Source: an uncultured bacterium
GTDB taxonomy: Bacteria > Desulfobacterota > GWC2-55-46
DNA: 64,000 bases
Direction: 5' to 3'
Assembly: GCA_905339405.1 (NCBI GenBank)
Contig: CAJPGC010000036.1
Coordinates: 1-64,000, forward strand
Shown piece after piece: positions 33,216 to 43,261 of the stretch. The notes below the pieces were generated by a model. The model was not told the DNA's origin, ran no database searches, and was given only the letters and a program-made list of their open reading frames with translations. Numbering within the stretch: position 1 is the stretch's first letter; every line of letters starts with the position of its first letter. A program made the position numbers and the translations under genes.

Positions 33216-34130
33216 TCAGGCGCTCGCAACCGTTTGTTTTCTCTTGTCTTTCCAGAAGAGCAGCATCGGGGACGCTATGAATATCGAGGAATAGGAACCT
33301 ATTACGATGCCGAGCACGAGCGCCAGGGAAAAGTCGTGTATGACCTCTCCACCGAGGAGCAGGAGCGACAGGGATGCCAGGAACGTCGTAAGCGAAGTGA
33401 CTATCGACCTTCTCAACACTTCGTTTACAGACCGGTTAAGGAGCGGGATGAGCCCCTCCTTTGTCCTCTTGTTGAGGTTCTCCCTTATCCTGTCGAAAAT
33501 GACGACGGTGTCGGTAAGGGAGTACCCGGCCAGGGTAAGGAGCGCGGTCACGACCAGGAGGCTTATCTCCTTGTCGAGCAGATAGAATATCCCGAGCACC
33601 CCGAGCACGTCATGGAAGGTGGCCGCTACCGCTGCCACGCCGAACCTGAACTCGAACCTCCAGGCCACATAAATGAGTATGCCTATGAGGGATATTATGA
33701 TTGCCCAGAGGGCGTCGGTCTGGAGCTTTTTGCCGACGGTCGGGCCTATCTCAGAGGTGGACTCGACTATGTAAGGGTTGTCCGGCAAGCCGGAAGTAAA
33801 AGCGGCCCCTAGCGACTGCGAGACCTGCCTTAAGTCCCCTTCGGTCCTGCTTAGCTTCACGAGGAGTTTGGAAGGCTCGGCGAACTGCTGGAGCTCGGCG
33901 TCAGGGAAGCCCCCGCCCTCGAGGGCCGGCCTTACCTTTTCCATCTCAACCGGCTTGTCGAACTTGAACTGGATGGCTATGCCGCCCTCGAAATCGGTGC
34001 TGAGGTTGTTCTTCCCCAGCGGGATGGCAACGGCCGCGATGATGCCGAGCACAACGAGTATTATCGAAATGGCAAAGGTTATCTTCCTTATGCGCATGAA
34101 ATCGATTTTTGTGTCGCCCAATATGTCCAT
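33216..34130 (-). CDS. secF: Protein translocase subunit SecF
   Basis: SecF with SecD pulls exported proteins through SecYEG using the proton gradient. The 304-residue protein has six membrane segments, the N-terminal LSTDFEGGIAIQFKF, a periplasmic domain, and the conserved TLAGYSLTDTVVIFDRIREN (about 200-220). GGAGG lies just before the ATG. It follows secD by 38 bases in the usual yajC-secD-secF order. Confidence 0.97.
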   Translation of the reverse strand: MDILGDTKIDFMRIRKITFAISIILVVLGIIAAVAIPLGKNNLSTDFEGGIAIQFKFDKPVEMEKVRPALEGGGFPDAELQQFAEPSKLLVKLSRTEGDLRQVSQSLGAAFTSGLPDNPYIVESTSEIGPTVGKKLQTDALWAIIISLIGILIYVAWRFEFRFGVAAVAATFHDVLGVLGIFYLLDKEISLLVVTALLTLAGYSLTDTVVIFDRIRENLNKRTKEGLIPLLNRSVNEVLRRSIVTSLTTFLASLSLLLLGGEVIHDFSLALVLGIVIGSYSSIFIASPMLLFWKDKRKQTVASA

Positions 34131-34168
34131 CTGTCCTCCGAAGGATCCGAACTGCTGAAAACTGAACT

Positions 34169-35755
34169 TTAAATACTGAGTTTCTTGACCCTCAGCCTCT
34201 CGTTCATGATGTCGAAAGAGACCTTCGTGCCGATAAGCGAGGTAAAGAGGTTAATGAGTATGCCGAGGAAAAGAGAGACGGCAAAGCCCTTGACCGGGCC
34301 GCTGCCGAACTGGAAGAGCACCGCGGCAGTTATGAGCGTCGTCACGTGGGAGTCGACGATGGTCCACCAGGCGAGGTCGTAACCGGCGTTCACGGCAGAC
34401 CTCGGCGTGCGCCCAGTGCGGAGCTCCTCTTTTATCCTCTCGAATATGAGGACGTTCGAGTCAACGCCCATTCCAAGCGTAAGGACTATTCCGGCTATGC
34501 CCGGCAGAGTGAGCGTGGCGTTGAGCCAGGCCATCGCGCCCAAGAGCATTATTATGTTGAGGAATATCGCTATGTCCGCGACAAGCCCCGAGAACCTGTA
34601 GTACACGAGCATGAATATGAGGACAAGGGCTGTGCCGAGGATGCCAGCATTGACACCGGCGTTGATGGAGTCCTGGCCGAGCGTTGGGCCGACCGTCACG
34701 TTCTGTATGATATTGACAGGGGCAGGGAGGGCTCCGGCGCGGAGCACTATGGCGAGGTCGGTGGCTTCCTCGTAGGCGAACCCGCCGGATATCTGGGCCT
34801 TGCCGCCGCTTATGGACTCCCTTATCTGCGGGGCGGAATGTATGTTGCCGTCAAGGACTATGGCAAGACGCTTGCCGACGTTCTGGGCGGTCACCCTCTC
34901 GAATACGCGCGCCCCGTTGGAATCGAAGGTCAGCGAGACGTACGGCTCGTTGTACTGGCTGTCGAAGGCCACCCTCGCGTCTGACAGGGAATCTCCCGTA
35001 AGGAGCGCTTCCTTTTTAACGAGGTACGGGACCTTCTCCATCTGGCCGGTCTGGGCGTTAACTGCCTGCTGGTAGAGCACCTCCGAGCCGAAAGGCGCCC
35101 CTGCGCTTGCGGCCGCGTACGGGTCCATCGACTCGTCGACTATCCTGAACTCCAGGACCGCGGTCTTGCCGATGAGCTCGATGGCCCTTTCAGGGTCCTT
35201 GAGGCCGGGCAGCTGGACGACAATCTCGTCCTCGCCCTGCTTCTGGATTATGGGCTCGGCAACGCCGAACTTGTCTATCCTGTTCCTTATGGTCTCGAGG
35301 CCCTGGGAGACGGCAAAGTCCTTTATGCGCTTGGCCTCGTCGTCTGAAAGGTTGAAAAGGAGGCGTCCGTTCTCGTCGACCGGCGCGTTGAAGATGCCGA
35401 ACTCGTCATCGACGAGCTTCGTTATCTCGCCCTTTGTCTTCTCGTCGGGATAGGCTACAGTGATGGCGCTGTTTCCGGTCCTGGAGACGCTGTAGTAAGG
35501 GATGTTCTTGGCCTTGAGGGCGTCCTCGACCGAGCCGGTAAGCCTCTGCGTGTGGCTCTCGACGGCCTTCGCCTGGTCGACGCTCAACACGAGGTGCATG
35601 CCGCCCTGGAGGTCGAGCCCCAGGTTTATCTTGGGGACGTTATCGGCCCAGAAGGACGGCAGCCTCTTGGAAAGAGGGGTCGACGGCAGAAAAAGCGCCA
35701 GCGCGATTACGCTGAAAACGGCCAGCAGGACGATACGCCAAAAGATGCTTCTCAT
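34169..35755 (-). CDS. secD: Protein translocase subunit SecD
   Basis: SecD is the large partner of SecF. The 528-residue protein has an N-terminal membrane segment, LGLDLQGGMHLVLSVD (about 46-61), a large periplasmic region with ISGGKAQISGGF, and a C-terminal block of five helices with VLTLGMGVDSNVLIFERIKEE. GGAG lies 7 bases before the ATG. The upstream gene is yajC, with a strong hairpin between them. Confidence 0.97.
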   Translation of the reverse strand: MRSIFWRIVLLAVFSVIALALFLPSTPLSKRLPSFWADNVPKINLGLDLQGGMHLVLSVDQAKAVESHTQRLTGSVEDALKAKNIPYYSVSRTGNSAITVAYPDEKTKGEITKLVDDEFGIFNAPVDENGRLLFNLSDDEAKRIKDFAVSQGLETIRNRIDKFGVAEPIIQKQGEDEIVVQLPGLKDPERAIELIGKTAVLEFRIVDESMDPYAAASAGAPFGSEVLYQQAVNAQTGQMEKVPYLVKKEALLTGDSLSDARVAFDSQYNEPYVSLTFDSNGARVFERVTAQNVGKRLAIVLDGNIHSAPQIRESISGGKAQISGGFAYEEATDLAIVLRAGALPAPVNIIQNVTVGPTLGQDSINAGVNAGILGTALVLIFMLVYYRFSGLVADIAIFLNIIMLLGAMAWLNATLTLPGIAGIVLTLGMGVDSNVLIFERIKEELRTGRTPRSAVNAGYDLAWWTIVDSHVTTLITAAVLFQFGSGPVKGFAVSLFLGILINLFTSLIGTKVSFDIMNERLRVKKLSI

Positions 35756-35814
35756 TGTTTACTCCGCGGTCTTTCTCTGCGGGATGCCGCAAAAAGCGCA
35801 CCCGCTAAAACAAA

Positions 35815-35850
35815 ATGCCGCCCCATTCCGGGGCGGCCCGTTTTTTTTCT
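35815..35850. terminator. Hairpin between yajC and secD
   Basis: GCCGCCCC-ATTCC-GGGGCGGC with a T8 run on the plus side and TTTTGTTTT on the minus side. On the minus strand it follows the yajC stop and may reduce read-through into secD, or protect the upstream transcript end. Confidence 0.65.
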
Positions 35851-35859
35851 GGAAAAAAC

Positions 35860-36186
35860 CTATCCCTGGGGCTTCCTTACGGTGATGGCCTCCTTGGATA
35901 TCTTCATCCTCACGTTCTCGGAGACCTCGACCGAAACAGTGTCCTCGTTCACCGAGGCCACCCGGCCGTGGATGCCGCCGGAGGTGATTACCTGGTCGCC
36001 CTTCTGTATGGCCGACATCATCTGCTTGTGCTCCTTGGCCCTTTTCTGCTGGGGCCTTATGAGCAGGAAGTAGAAGATGACGAACAGTATGATGAGCGGG
36101 GCGATGCTCATGAGGCCTGAAACGCCGGGAGCGGCGGCCTGCGGGGCGTCTTCCGCGAAGGCAAGGGCTACTGGAAAGAAAAGCAC
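35860..36186 (-). CDS. yajC: Preprotein translocase subunit YajC
   Basis: YajC associates with SecDF in the membrane. This 108-residue protein has an N-terminal hydrophobic/Ala-rich part, one clear membrane helix (IAPLIILFVIFYFLLIRPQQ, about 28-47) and the cytoplasmic motif GDQVITSGGIHGRVASV. The start is GTG at 36186 with AAAGGAGG 8 bases before it. It precedes secD and follows tgt, a frequent bacterial gene order. Confidence 0.95.
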   Translation of the reverse strand: MLFFPVALAFAEDAPQAAAPGVSGLMSIAPLIILFVIFYFLLIRPQQKRAKEHKQMMSAIQKGDQVITSGGIHGRVASVNEDTVSVEVSENVRMKISKEAITVRKPQG

Positions 36187-36204
36187 TGGTGGATCCTCCT
36201 TTAA

Positions 36205-37347
<1,143 letters not shown>

Positions 37348-37403
37348 TTATCGCTTTTTAGACTATAACGGCCCTGGTAACTGGATATTATAGCAGACTA
37401 TTA

Positions 37404-38423
37404 TCATGATACGAACATCGCGTCCCCGTAGCTGAAAAACCTGTACCCCTTCTGCACCGCCTCTTTGTATGCCTCCAAAACAAGCTCCCTTCCGGCAAAA
37501 GCGCAAACCAGCATCAGGAGCGTGGACTCGGGCAGATGGAAGTTGGTCAGGAGCGCGTCTACCACCTTGAACCTGTACCCGGGGTAGATGAAAAGGTTTG
37601 TAGCCCCCTCAAGTACCGGGGCATCGAAACCGGAGGCTGCCGCGGCCTCAAGCGCCCTTGTAGAGGTCGTCCCGACAGCCACGACCCTCCTGCCCTCTTT
37701 TTTGGCCTTCACGATGGAAGAGAAGACTGCCGCGTCAATTTTATACCGCTCCCTCATCATCCGGTGCTCTTCTATCTTCTCGACCCGCACCGGCATGAAG
37801 GTGCCCGGGCCCGTATGGAGCGTCACACGGCAGACCTCGACGCCCTTGCCCTTTATCTCCTCGAGGAGCTTCTCCGTGAAATGGAGGCCAGCCGTGGGAG
37901 CTGCCACAGCCCCGTCGACCCCGGCGAAAACGGTCTGGTACCTGCGGGAGTCGGCCTGGGTAGCCTCCCTCCTTATATAAGGGGGAAGAGGCACCTTGCC
38001 GAGCTTTTCAAGGTCGAGGGCTGAAGAGAAGCGGCAGAGGAAGAGCCCCTCTTCGTCCTGCCCCATCATCTCGGCCTCCACTCCGTCAAAGAGGACCTTC
38101 GTGCCGGGCTTCAATCCCTTACCAGGCCTGGCGAGGCACTTCCATTGCTCGCCGCCAGAGGAGTCCGTCCTCTCGACGAGCAGCAGCTCGACCTGGCCGC
38201 CAGTGGGTTTGACGCCCAGAAGCCTCGTCGGTATCACCTTCGTGTCGTTTAGCACCAGGAGGTCGCCGGGCATCAGGTATCGCGGGAACTCCCTGAAAAG
38301 GTGATGGCCAACAGAGCCGTCCTTCCTCGGTACCGTCATAAGGCGCGAAGAGTCCCTTTCAAAAAGCGGCTCCTGGGCTATGAGCTCTTCGGGAAGGTCG
38401 AATGTAAAATCCTTGAGGTCCAT
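37404..38423 (-). CDS. queA: S-adenosylmethionine:tRNA ribosyltransferase-isomerase
   Basis: QueA transfers ribose from SAM to preQ1 in tRNA, forming epoxyqueuosine. The 339-residue protein has the conserved start DFTFDLPEELIAQEPLFERD, LVLNDTKVIPTRLLG, AAPTAGLHFT and NFHLPESTLLMLV. I chose the ATG at 38423 because a TTG 15 bases upstream adds only five residues without family match. It forms a pathway pair with tgt. The 200-base gap upstream contains inverted repeats of GCCCGGCGCG but no gene I can identify. Confidence 0.96.
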   Translation of the reverse strand: MDLKDFTFDLPEELIAQEPLFERDSSRLMTVPRKDGSVGHHLFREFPRYLMPGDLLVLNDTKVIPTRLLGVKPTGGQVELLLVERTDSSGGEQWKCLARPGKGLKPGTKVLFDGVEAEMMGQDEEGLFLCRFSSALDLEKLGKVPLPPYIRREATQADSRRYQTVFAGVDGAVAAPTAGLHFTEKLLEEIKGKGVEVCRVTLHTGPGTFMPVRVEKIEEHRMMRERYKIDAAVFSSIVKAKKEGRRVVAVGTTSTRALEAAAASGFDAPVLEGATNLFIYPGYRFKVVDALLTNFHLPESTLLMLVCAFAGRELVLEAYKEAVQKGYRFFSYGDAMFVS

Positions 38424-38625
38424 GCAAGCCTGTCTCAACGAAAAAATTAACCCGCCTCGATTTGACAGCGGGCTGTTTCAGGTAAAGAATATCAGGAGGC
38501 CCGGCGCGAAGCATGCCGCAAGGCATGCCCACTTTCCTGAAGCTCTCCCGTCAGCCGGAAGAGCTCAGGACAGGGCTCGGAAACCCCGCGCCGGGCTTTC
38601 GCTTCTTAATCCGGGGAAACGCGAT

Positions 38626-39726
38626 TTACCAGGCCTTTGTAAGCTCGGTGCCGGGGTAGAAGTGCAGGAGTATCTCCTTGTAGGAGTAGCCGTTCTCGGC
38701 CATGCCCTTCGCGCCCCACTGGGAGAGCCCGACGCCGTGGCCCGAGCCCCTGCCCTTGAACAGGAACATTTCGCCGCCCCGCTCGACTTCGAACATCGCC
38801 GACCTCAAGACCGAATAGCCCAGGACGCTCCTCAACTCCTCGCCGGACAACTTTATCTCCCGCCCTTCGCCGTCCCTTATCGCGAGCGTCTTTACCCTGC
38901 CCGCGCCGGTCTTCTCAAGTATCTCCAGTTCCCTGGGGTCTCCTATATCGCGGCCCGAGCGGCGGAGCTCCACGCCGAGGCTCGAGGACGCGGCGGTATG
39001 GTCCCACTCGTACCTGGGGGCCCCCGCGTCAAACGGGCTCTCTACCGGCACGAGATATGGATAGTCCCTCGACCAGACGGCGCTCGAGGACTCGGTCATG
39101 CCTCCCGCGTTCGAATGGTAGACCGTGAGCGCCGGTTCGTCTTCGTACATCAGCACCTCTCCGGCCGTCGAGGCTACGGCGTTCACCGCAGCGCTGTCCT
39201 CGGAGGCCGAGCCGCTATAGACCTGCCCCATTACCGAGCTCTCAACGTGCCACTGGGAGCTGGCGCGCTTATTTCTATTGAAAAGCGCGTAAGTCCTCGC
39301 GATGACCGCCTGGGTCTTGATGACGTCCTCGGGCCATCTCGAGGATATCTCGTTGTTTATTATCCCCGCGAGGTAAGCCTCTATCGAGACTTCGTTTATG
39401 ACCAGGAGCCCCTGCTTGCCAACGGCTATCTCTATCGTCCCCCTGTAGGGGCGTCCGTTGACGAATATCTGCCCGCCCTCGGGAAAGAGCCTCAAGGGCA
39501 AAGAGTTCTGCCTGCCGTTCACGCGGACAGTCCCCGCCGCTTCCCTCACGACAAGAGAGCCCCTGTCGGTGCCCTTGAGCTCGAGCGAAGGGACTCCTTT
39601 CATTATGAGGACCCGTATCCTCTCGCCGTGGCCCGCCTGCCCCGGCGCCGTATGCAGGCAGCCGGAGACAAAGAACACGAGGAGGACGGCAAGACGCCAG
39701 GGCCTATCCTTGAAGTAAGAGAGCAT
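38626..39726 (-). CDS. SpoIID/LytB-domain lipoprotein
   Basis: This protein of about 366 residues is exported. It has a hydrophobic signal and a lipobox-like VSGC (Cys about 21), then the SpoIID domain: VSIEAYLAGIINNEISSRWP, IKTQAVIARTYAL, VYHSNAGGMTESS and the C-terminal GSGHGVGLSQWGAKGMA. SpoIID enzymes remove glycan strands from denuded peptidoglycan. In this non-sporulating context it is likely a cell-wall or division enzyme. The ATG at 39726 fits the signal peptide; the longer frame to 39903 is unlikely. Confidence 0.9.
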   Translation of the reverse strand: MLSYFKDRPWRLAVLLVFFVSGCLHTAPGQAGHGERIRVLIMKGVPSLELKGTDRGSLVVREAAGTVRVNGRQNSLPLRLFPEGGQIFVNGRPYRGTIEIAVGKQGLLVINEVSIEAYLAGIINNEISSRWPEDVIKTQAVIARTYALFNRNKRASSQWHVESSVMGQVYSGSASEDSAAVNAVASTAGEVLMYEDEPALTVYHSNAGGMTESSSAVWSRDYPYLVPVESPFDAGAPRYEWDHTAASSSLGVELRRSGRDIGDPRELEILEKTGAGRVKTLAIRDGEGREIKLSGEELRSVLGYSVLRSAMFEVERGGEMFLFKGRGSGHGVGLSQWGAKGMAENGYSYKEILLHFYPGTELTKAW

Positions 39727-39740
39727 GATTTTTCTGGGGG

Positions 39741-39929
39741 TCAAAAGATACTTACCGCTAAAAGGAGCAGCAACCCGGAGACTACAGCAACAAATCCGAT
39801 GGTCCTCATCGGAGCGTCCGAGGCTTCCCGCAGAGAAGCTGCCCACTTCCTCACCTTCGACGGGAAGACGAGATAGGAAAGCCCCTCCACGACGAGCAGG
39901 CAACCGGGGACGGCCAGGACGAGGTCCAT
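39741..39929 (-). CDS. DUF2065-like small membrane protein (1)
   Basis: This 62-residue protein has two hydrophobic segments around a basic loop: PGCLLVVEGLSYLVFPSKVR and RTIGFVAVVSGLLLLLAVSI. The pattern matches DUF2065, a family of two-helix proteins of unknown function. It is a paralogue of the neighbouring gene at 39935-40150. The gap between them is only 5 bases, so they are probably translated together and could form a heterodimer. Confidence 0.8.
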   Translation of the reverse strand: MDLVLAVPGCLLVVEGLSYLVFPSKVRKWAASLREASDAPMRTIGFVAVVSGLLLLLAVSIF

Positions 39930-39934
39930 GATTT

Positions 39935-40150
39935 TCAGCCCAGGATATCCCTTATGGCCAGGAGCAGCACTATCCCGACGGCCATTATTATGAAGCCTAT
40001 GGCCCTCATCCTCTTCTCAGGGAGGCTGTGCACCCAGTGCGCCCATTGCTTTACCGCCTTCGGGAAGCCGAAGTACGGTATGCCCTCCATCACGAGGAGC
40101 GCGCCGAGCATCATGAGAAGATAGCTGAGGTTCTCCGATTGTATACTCAT
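39935..40150 (-). CDS. DUF2065-like small membrane protein (2)
   Basis: This 71-residue paralogue of the next gene has LLMMLGALLVMEGIPYFGFP and RMRAIGFIIMAVGIVLLLAI, again two helices with a basic loop (DUF2065). Its upstream border is a MITE-like repeat 12 bases from the start codon, so the natural promoter may have been displaced or supplied by that element. Confidence 0.8.
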   Translation of the reverse strand: MSIQSENLSYLLMMLGALLVMEGIPYFGFPKAVKQWAHWVHSLPEKRMRAIGFIIMAVGIVLLLAIRDILG

Positions 40151-40162
40151 ACCTACACCACT

Positions 40163-40290
40163 TTAAGGCTGCTCAAAAAGCTCCATATGCGCGACGTCAA
40201 GGAGCGAGGAATGAGGCGTACTCTTCATCGTACGCCGCAATTACGAGCGACGAAGACAACAAAGCAGATGGACTTTTTCAGCAGCCTTAA
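40163..40290. mobile_element. MITE-like repeat, family A, copy 2
   Basis: The 128-bp element has near-perfect terminal inverted repeats: TTAAGGCTGCTCAAAAAG at the left and CTTTTTCAGCAGCCTTAA at the right. The inner hairpin GAGGCGTACTCTTCATCGTACG resembles copy 1. It fills the space between the DUF2065 pair and a cytochrome gene, whose stop codon begins 3 bases after its right end. No ORF is present inside. Confidence 0.9.
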
Positions 40291-40292
40291 GC

Positions 40293-40667
40293 TTACTTGC
40301 CTTTGCCCTTGCAGTTGCAAAGCTTCCTTAAATAGTCTTTAAGGGACGTTATCTCCGCCTTTGAAAGGGTCTTGCCATACGGCGGCATGAGGCTCGATTT
40401 GCTCGTGGCCGTGCCGCCATCGGTTATCGCGTTGATTATGTCTGAATCGGTCAGCTTGTTCATCTCCACCGCGCTCGTATGGTCGCGCGGGCTCACCGGC
40501 ATCTCCTTCGTGGCGTTCGGCCCGTCTCCCATGCCCTTCACTCCGTGGCACTGGGCGCAGTGGAACCTGTAGAGATCTTCGACCGTCTCGGCGGAGGCGA
40601 TTGAAGCTCCGACTGATAAGACAAAGGCGAGAAGGAATATCGTCAGTGAAAAGCGTTTTACGGCCAT
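40293..40667 (-). CDS. Monoheme c-type cytochrome
   Basis: This 124-residue exported cytochrome has a signal peptide (to about ASA, residue 26) and the heme motif CAQCH at 37-41. A likely axial Met is in SSLMPPYGK (about 93), and the C-terminus is Lys-rich with CNCKGKGK. GGAG precedes the ATG. A repeat abuts each end of the gene. It is likely a periplasmic electron carrier; its partner is unknown. Confidence 0.92.
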   Translation of the reverse strand: MAVKRFSLTIFLLAFVLSVGASIASAETVEDLYRFHCAQCHGVKGMGDGPNATKEMPVSPRDHTSAVEMNKLTDSDIINAITDGGTATSKSSLMPPYGKTLSKAEITSLKDYLRKLCNCKGKGK

Positions 40668-40680
40668 TGGCTCTCCTTCA

Positions 40681-40824
40681 AAGGCTGCTCTAAAAATTAG
40701 GTATCTTTTCTGATATCAAGGAAGGGCGGAAATAAAAAGCGCAGCATATATTTGAATATGTGAGCATTTTTATTTACGCCCTGACAAAGAGATCAGGAAA
40801 AAGAACAATTTTTATAGGCAGCCC
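40681..40824. mobile_element. Repeat with terminal inverted repeats, family B, copy 1
   Basis: The 144-bp non-coding stretch begins AAGGCTGCTCTAAAAATT and ends AATTTTTATAGGCAGCCC, which are imperfect inverted repeats. Inside is a hairpin between AAATAAAAAGCG and GCATTTTTATTT-like arms. Its right third recurs at 46110-46149. It occupies the whole gap between two cytochrome genes. Confidence 0.75.
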
Positions 40825-40827
40825 AAA

Positions 40828-41493
40828 TCAGTTCAGGCTGCCGATATAGGAAGCAAGCTCCTTCATCTCGGCTTCGCTCAATATGCCGGAGTATACGGGC
40901 ATCATCTTGACGGGCTTGAACACCTTCGGGTTTTTAAGATAGGCGTATACCCAGTCCGGGTTGAGCCTCTCAGAGGCTGCGACGAAGGACGGGCCAGAGA
41001 GGCCCCCGGCCATCTTGCCCCTGACCCTCATGCTGTGGCAGCCGTAGCATGACTGCTTCTTCAAAAACAATATCCTGCCCTTGGGGGACTCGGCCGCAGG
41101 GATTCCAAGCGGCTTTACCTCGGCGGACTTCAAGCTCATGAGGTAAGAGGCGGCCTCGGAGGCGTCCTTGGGCGAAAGCCTCGGGTGGTCGCCCCTGTTC
41201 TTTTCGGTTAGTGAATTGTAGGCGAGCGGCCTTACCGGCTGGGGGGCCGCAAGCCACTTCTCGAGGAAGCCGGCCTTGAACTTGCTGCCGGCATACCAGA
41301 GCTCAGGCCCTTTTTTGGCCATCTGGTCCTTTATCGTCTTCTCCTTGGCAGGCCCCTCGACCTGGTGGCATCCGGCGCACTTGTTGGCGTCAAAGACCTT
41401 TTTGCCTTCGGCAACCCCGGCTGAGGAAGGGACAGACCACAGGACAGAAGCGGACAGAAGCCCCGCCACGAGCAAACGCCTGAAAGTCATCAT
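40828..41493 (-). CDS. Diheme c-type cytochrome
   Basis: This 221-residue exported protein has a signal peptide (to about residue 25) and two heme motifs, CAGCH (39-43) and CYGCH (149-153). The second half has VKMMPVYSGILSEAEM, where a Met could be an axial ligand. Two cytochrome c folds in one chain suggest an electron shuttle or an oxidase-linked subunit. AAGGAG lies 9 bases before the double ATG. The next gene downstream is another c-type cytochrome. Confidence 0.92.
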   Translation of the reverse strand: MMTFRRLLVAGLLSASVLWSVPSSAGVAEGKKVFDANKCAGCHQVEGPAKEKTIKDQMAKKGPELWYAGSKFKAGFLEKWLAAPQPVRPLAYNSLTEKNRGDHPRLSPKDASEAASYLMSLKSAEVKPLGIPAAESPKGRILFLKKQSCYGCHSMRVRGKMAGGLSGPSFVAASERLNPDWVYAYLKNPKVFKPVKMMPVYSGILSEAEMKELASYIGSLN

Positions 41494-41695
41494 CTAAACG
41501 GCTCCTTTTGAAGCTACCCGCCGGGACACCGGCTGGAACACTGTCAGGAATATCGGGATACCAAACAGGTATTGTAAAACGGCCTGTCAATCCGGCTGAA
41601 AAAGCCGGGGCGTGACAGCCTTTATGGTAACTGTACGGGAGAAGTTTGTCAAGGAGGAAACAAGGCAAAAAGACTTGGAAAACACGGACTTTGAC

Positions 41696-41731
41696 GCCCT
41701 CCCGCCCACTGGGGGGCGGGAGGGCGCTCAT
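41696..41731 (-). terminator. Hairpin after rng
   Basis: CGCCCTCCCGCCC pairs with GGGCGGGAGGGCG 10 bases after the rng stop. It is strong but not followed by a clear T-run, so termination is uncertain. Confidence 0.45.
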
Positions 41732-41740
41732 TAACTGGCG

Positions 41741-43222
41741 TCAGAGAATCTCGAACCTTTCCTGGTGGAACCTGTCTACCGGCTTTATGACGACCTGGCG
41801 GCCGGTCTTTTTCTCGATGTCGGCGATGGGAGCGGGGTCTTCCTTGAGCCTCTCGGCTATGGCGGAGCTCACGTACAGGTTCGCCTTCTTCTTCCTCAAG
41901 GGCAGCTCTCTCTGGAGCTCCCTGTATATCTCCATTATGACGGTGTCCTTTGCCTTCACGTTGGAGTTGCCGTCGCAGTACGGGCAAGGCTCGCAGAGCG
42001 ACTGCACGAGGGACTCCCTCACGCGCTTCCTGGTCATCTCGACTATGCCGAGCTCGGAAATCTTCAGGATGTTCGTCCTGGCCTTATCACCTTTCAGCGC
42101 CTCTTTCAGGGCGTTGTAGACCTTCTCCCTGTCGGCGGTCCTGGCCATGTCTATGAAGTCGATGACAATGATGCCGCCGATGTTGCGGAGGCGCAGCTGA
42201 TAGACGGCCTCCTTCACGGCTTCGAGGTTTGTCTTCAATATCGTATCGTCGGAGCTCTTCTTGCCGACGTACTTGCCGGTGTTGACGTCGATGGCGGTCA
42301 ACGCCTCCATCTGGTCTATGACTATATGTCCGCCCGAGCGGAGCCAGACCCTTCTTTCGAGGGCGTCGGTAAGCTCTATCTCGATGCCCCTGGCGTCGAA
42401 TATGTCCTCTTCGCCCTCGTAGAGCTCGAGCCTTCCGGCAAGATGGGGCATGAACTCATCGACGAACTTCCTGGCCCTCTCGTACTCCTCTTTAGAGTCT
42501 ATGACGAGCCTTTCGATGTCGCTGGAGAAGACGTCCCTTATGAGCCGGAGCGTGATGTCGAGCTCTTCCCAGACGAGGCCCGGAGTCCTGACCTGCTCCT
42601 TTTTCTTCTGTATGGCCTGCCAGAGCTTTATGAGGAACTGCATGTCCGCCTGTATCTCTTCCTTGGACATGCCTTCGCACACGGTCCTTATGATGAAGCC
42701 GTTGCCGGGGGGCTTCATGGAGTGGACTATCTCGCGAAGCCTCCTTCTTTCCTTCTCGCTGGAAATTCTCCTTGAGATGGCGACCTTGTCGTAGGTGGGC
42801 ATGAACACGAGGTAGCGGCCCGGCAGAGAGACATAGGAAGTCACGCGCGCGCCCTTCGTGCCTATGGGCTCCTTCGCGGCCTGCACAAGGACCTCCTGCC
42901 CCTCCTTGATGATGTCCTGTATCCTCGCGTCGGCGTGCTTCTTGTGCTCTTCCTCGTCCTCCTCGAACCCGTCCGGGGGCTCCTGTATGTCCGAGACATG
43001 GAGGAACGAGGTGCGCTGGATGCCTATCTCCACGAAGGCGGACTGCATGCCCGGGAGCACCCTTACGACCTTGCCCTTGTAGATGTTGCCTGTTATCCCC
43101 CTGTCCTTGGCGCGCTCTACGTAGAACTCGACCAGACGGCCCTGCTCTACTAGAGCGACCCTGGTCTCAAAGGGGTTGAAATTGATGAGCAGTTCCGACT
43201 TGTTGTTGTTTTCATTTTTCAT
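41741..43222 (-). CDS. rng: Ribonuclease G/E family
   Basis: This 493-residue RNase G-like endonuclease matures rRNA ends and degrades mRNA. An S1 RNA-binding domain (GNIYKGKVVRVLPGMQSAFV, about 45-64) is followed by the catalytic core with IDVNTGKYVGKK (about 310) and VIDFIDMA (about 350), which supply the metal-binding Asp residues. The zinc-link motif CEPCPYCDG lies near 415. The long C-terminal scaffold of RNase E is absent, which supports RNase G. It is next to the radical SAM/DUF2344 gene, a common arrangement. Confidence 0.95.
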   Translation of the reverse strand: MKNENNNKSELLINFNPFETRVALVEQGRLVEFYVERAKDRGITGNIYKGKVVRVLPGMQSAFVEIGIQRTSFLHVSDIQEPPDGFEEDEEEHKKHADARIQDIIKEGQEVLVQAAKEPIGTKGARVTSYVSLPGRYLVFMPTYDKVAISRRISSEKERRRLREIVHSMKPPGNGFIIRTVCEGMSKEEIQADMQFLIKLWQAIQKKKEQVRTPGLVWEELDITLRLIRDVFSSDIERLVIDSKEEYERARKFVDEFMPHLAGRLELYEGEEDIFDARGIEIELTDALERRVWLRSGGHIVIDQMEALTAIDVNTGKYVGKKSSDDTILKTNLEAVKEAVYQLRLRNIGGIIVIDFIDMARTADREKVYNALKEALKGDKARTNILKISELGIVEMTRKRVRESLVQSLCEPCPYCDGNSNVKAKDTVIMEIYRELQRELPLRKKKANLYVSSAIAERLKEDPAPIADIEKKTGRQVVIKPVDRFHQERFEIL

Positions 43223-43261
43223 CGAATGTGCGGGAGGACCTCCGGGAGGAAGATGGCGAAC

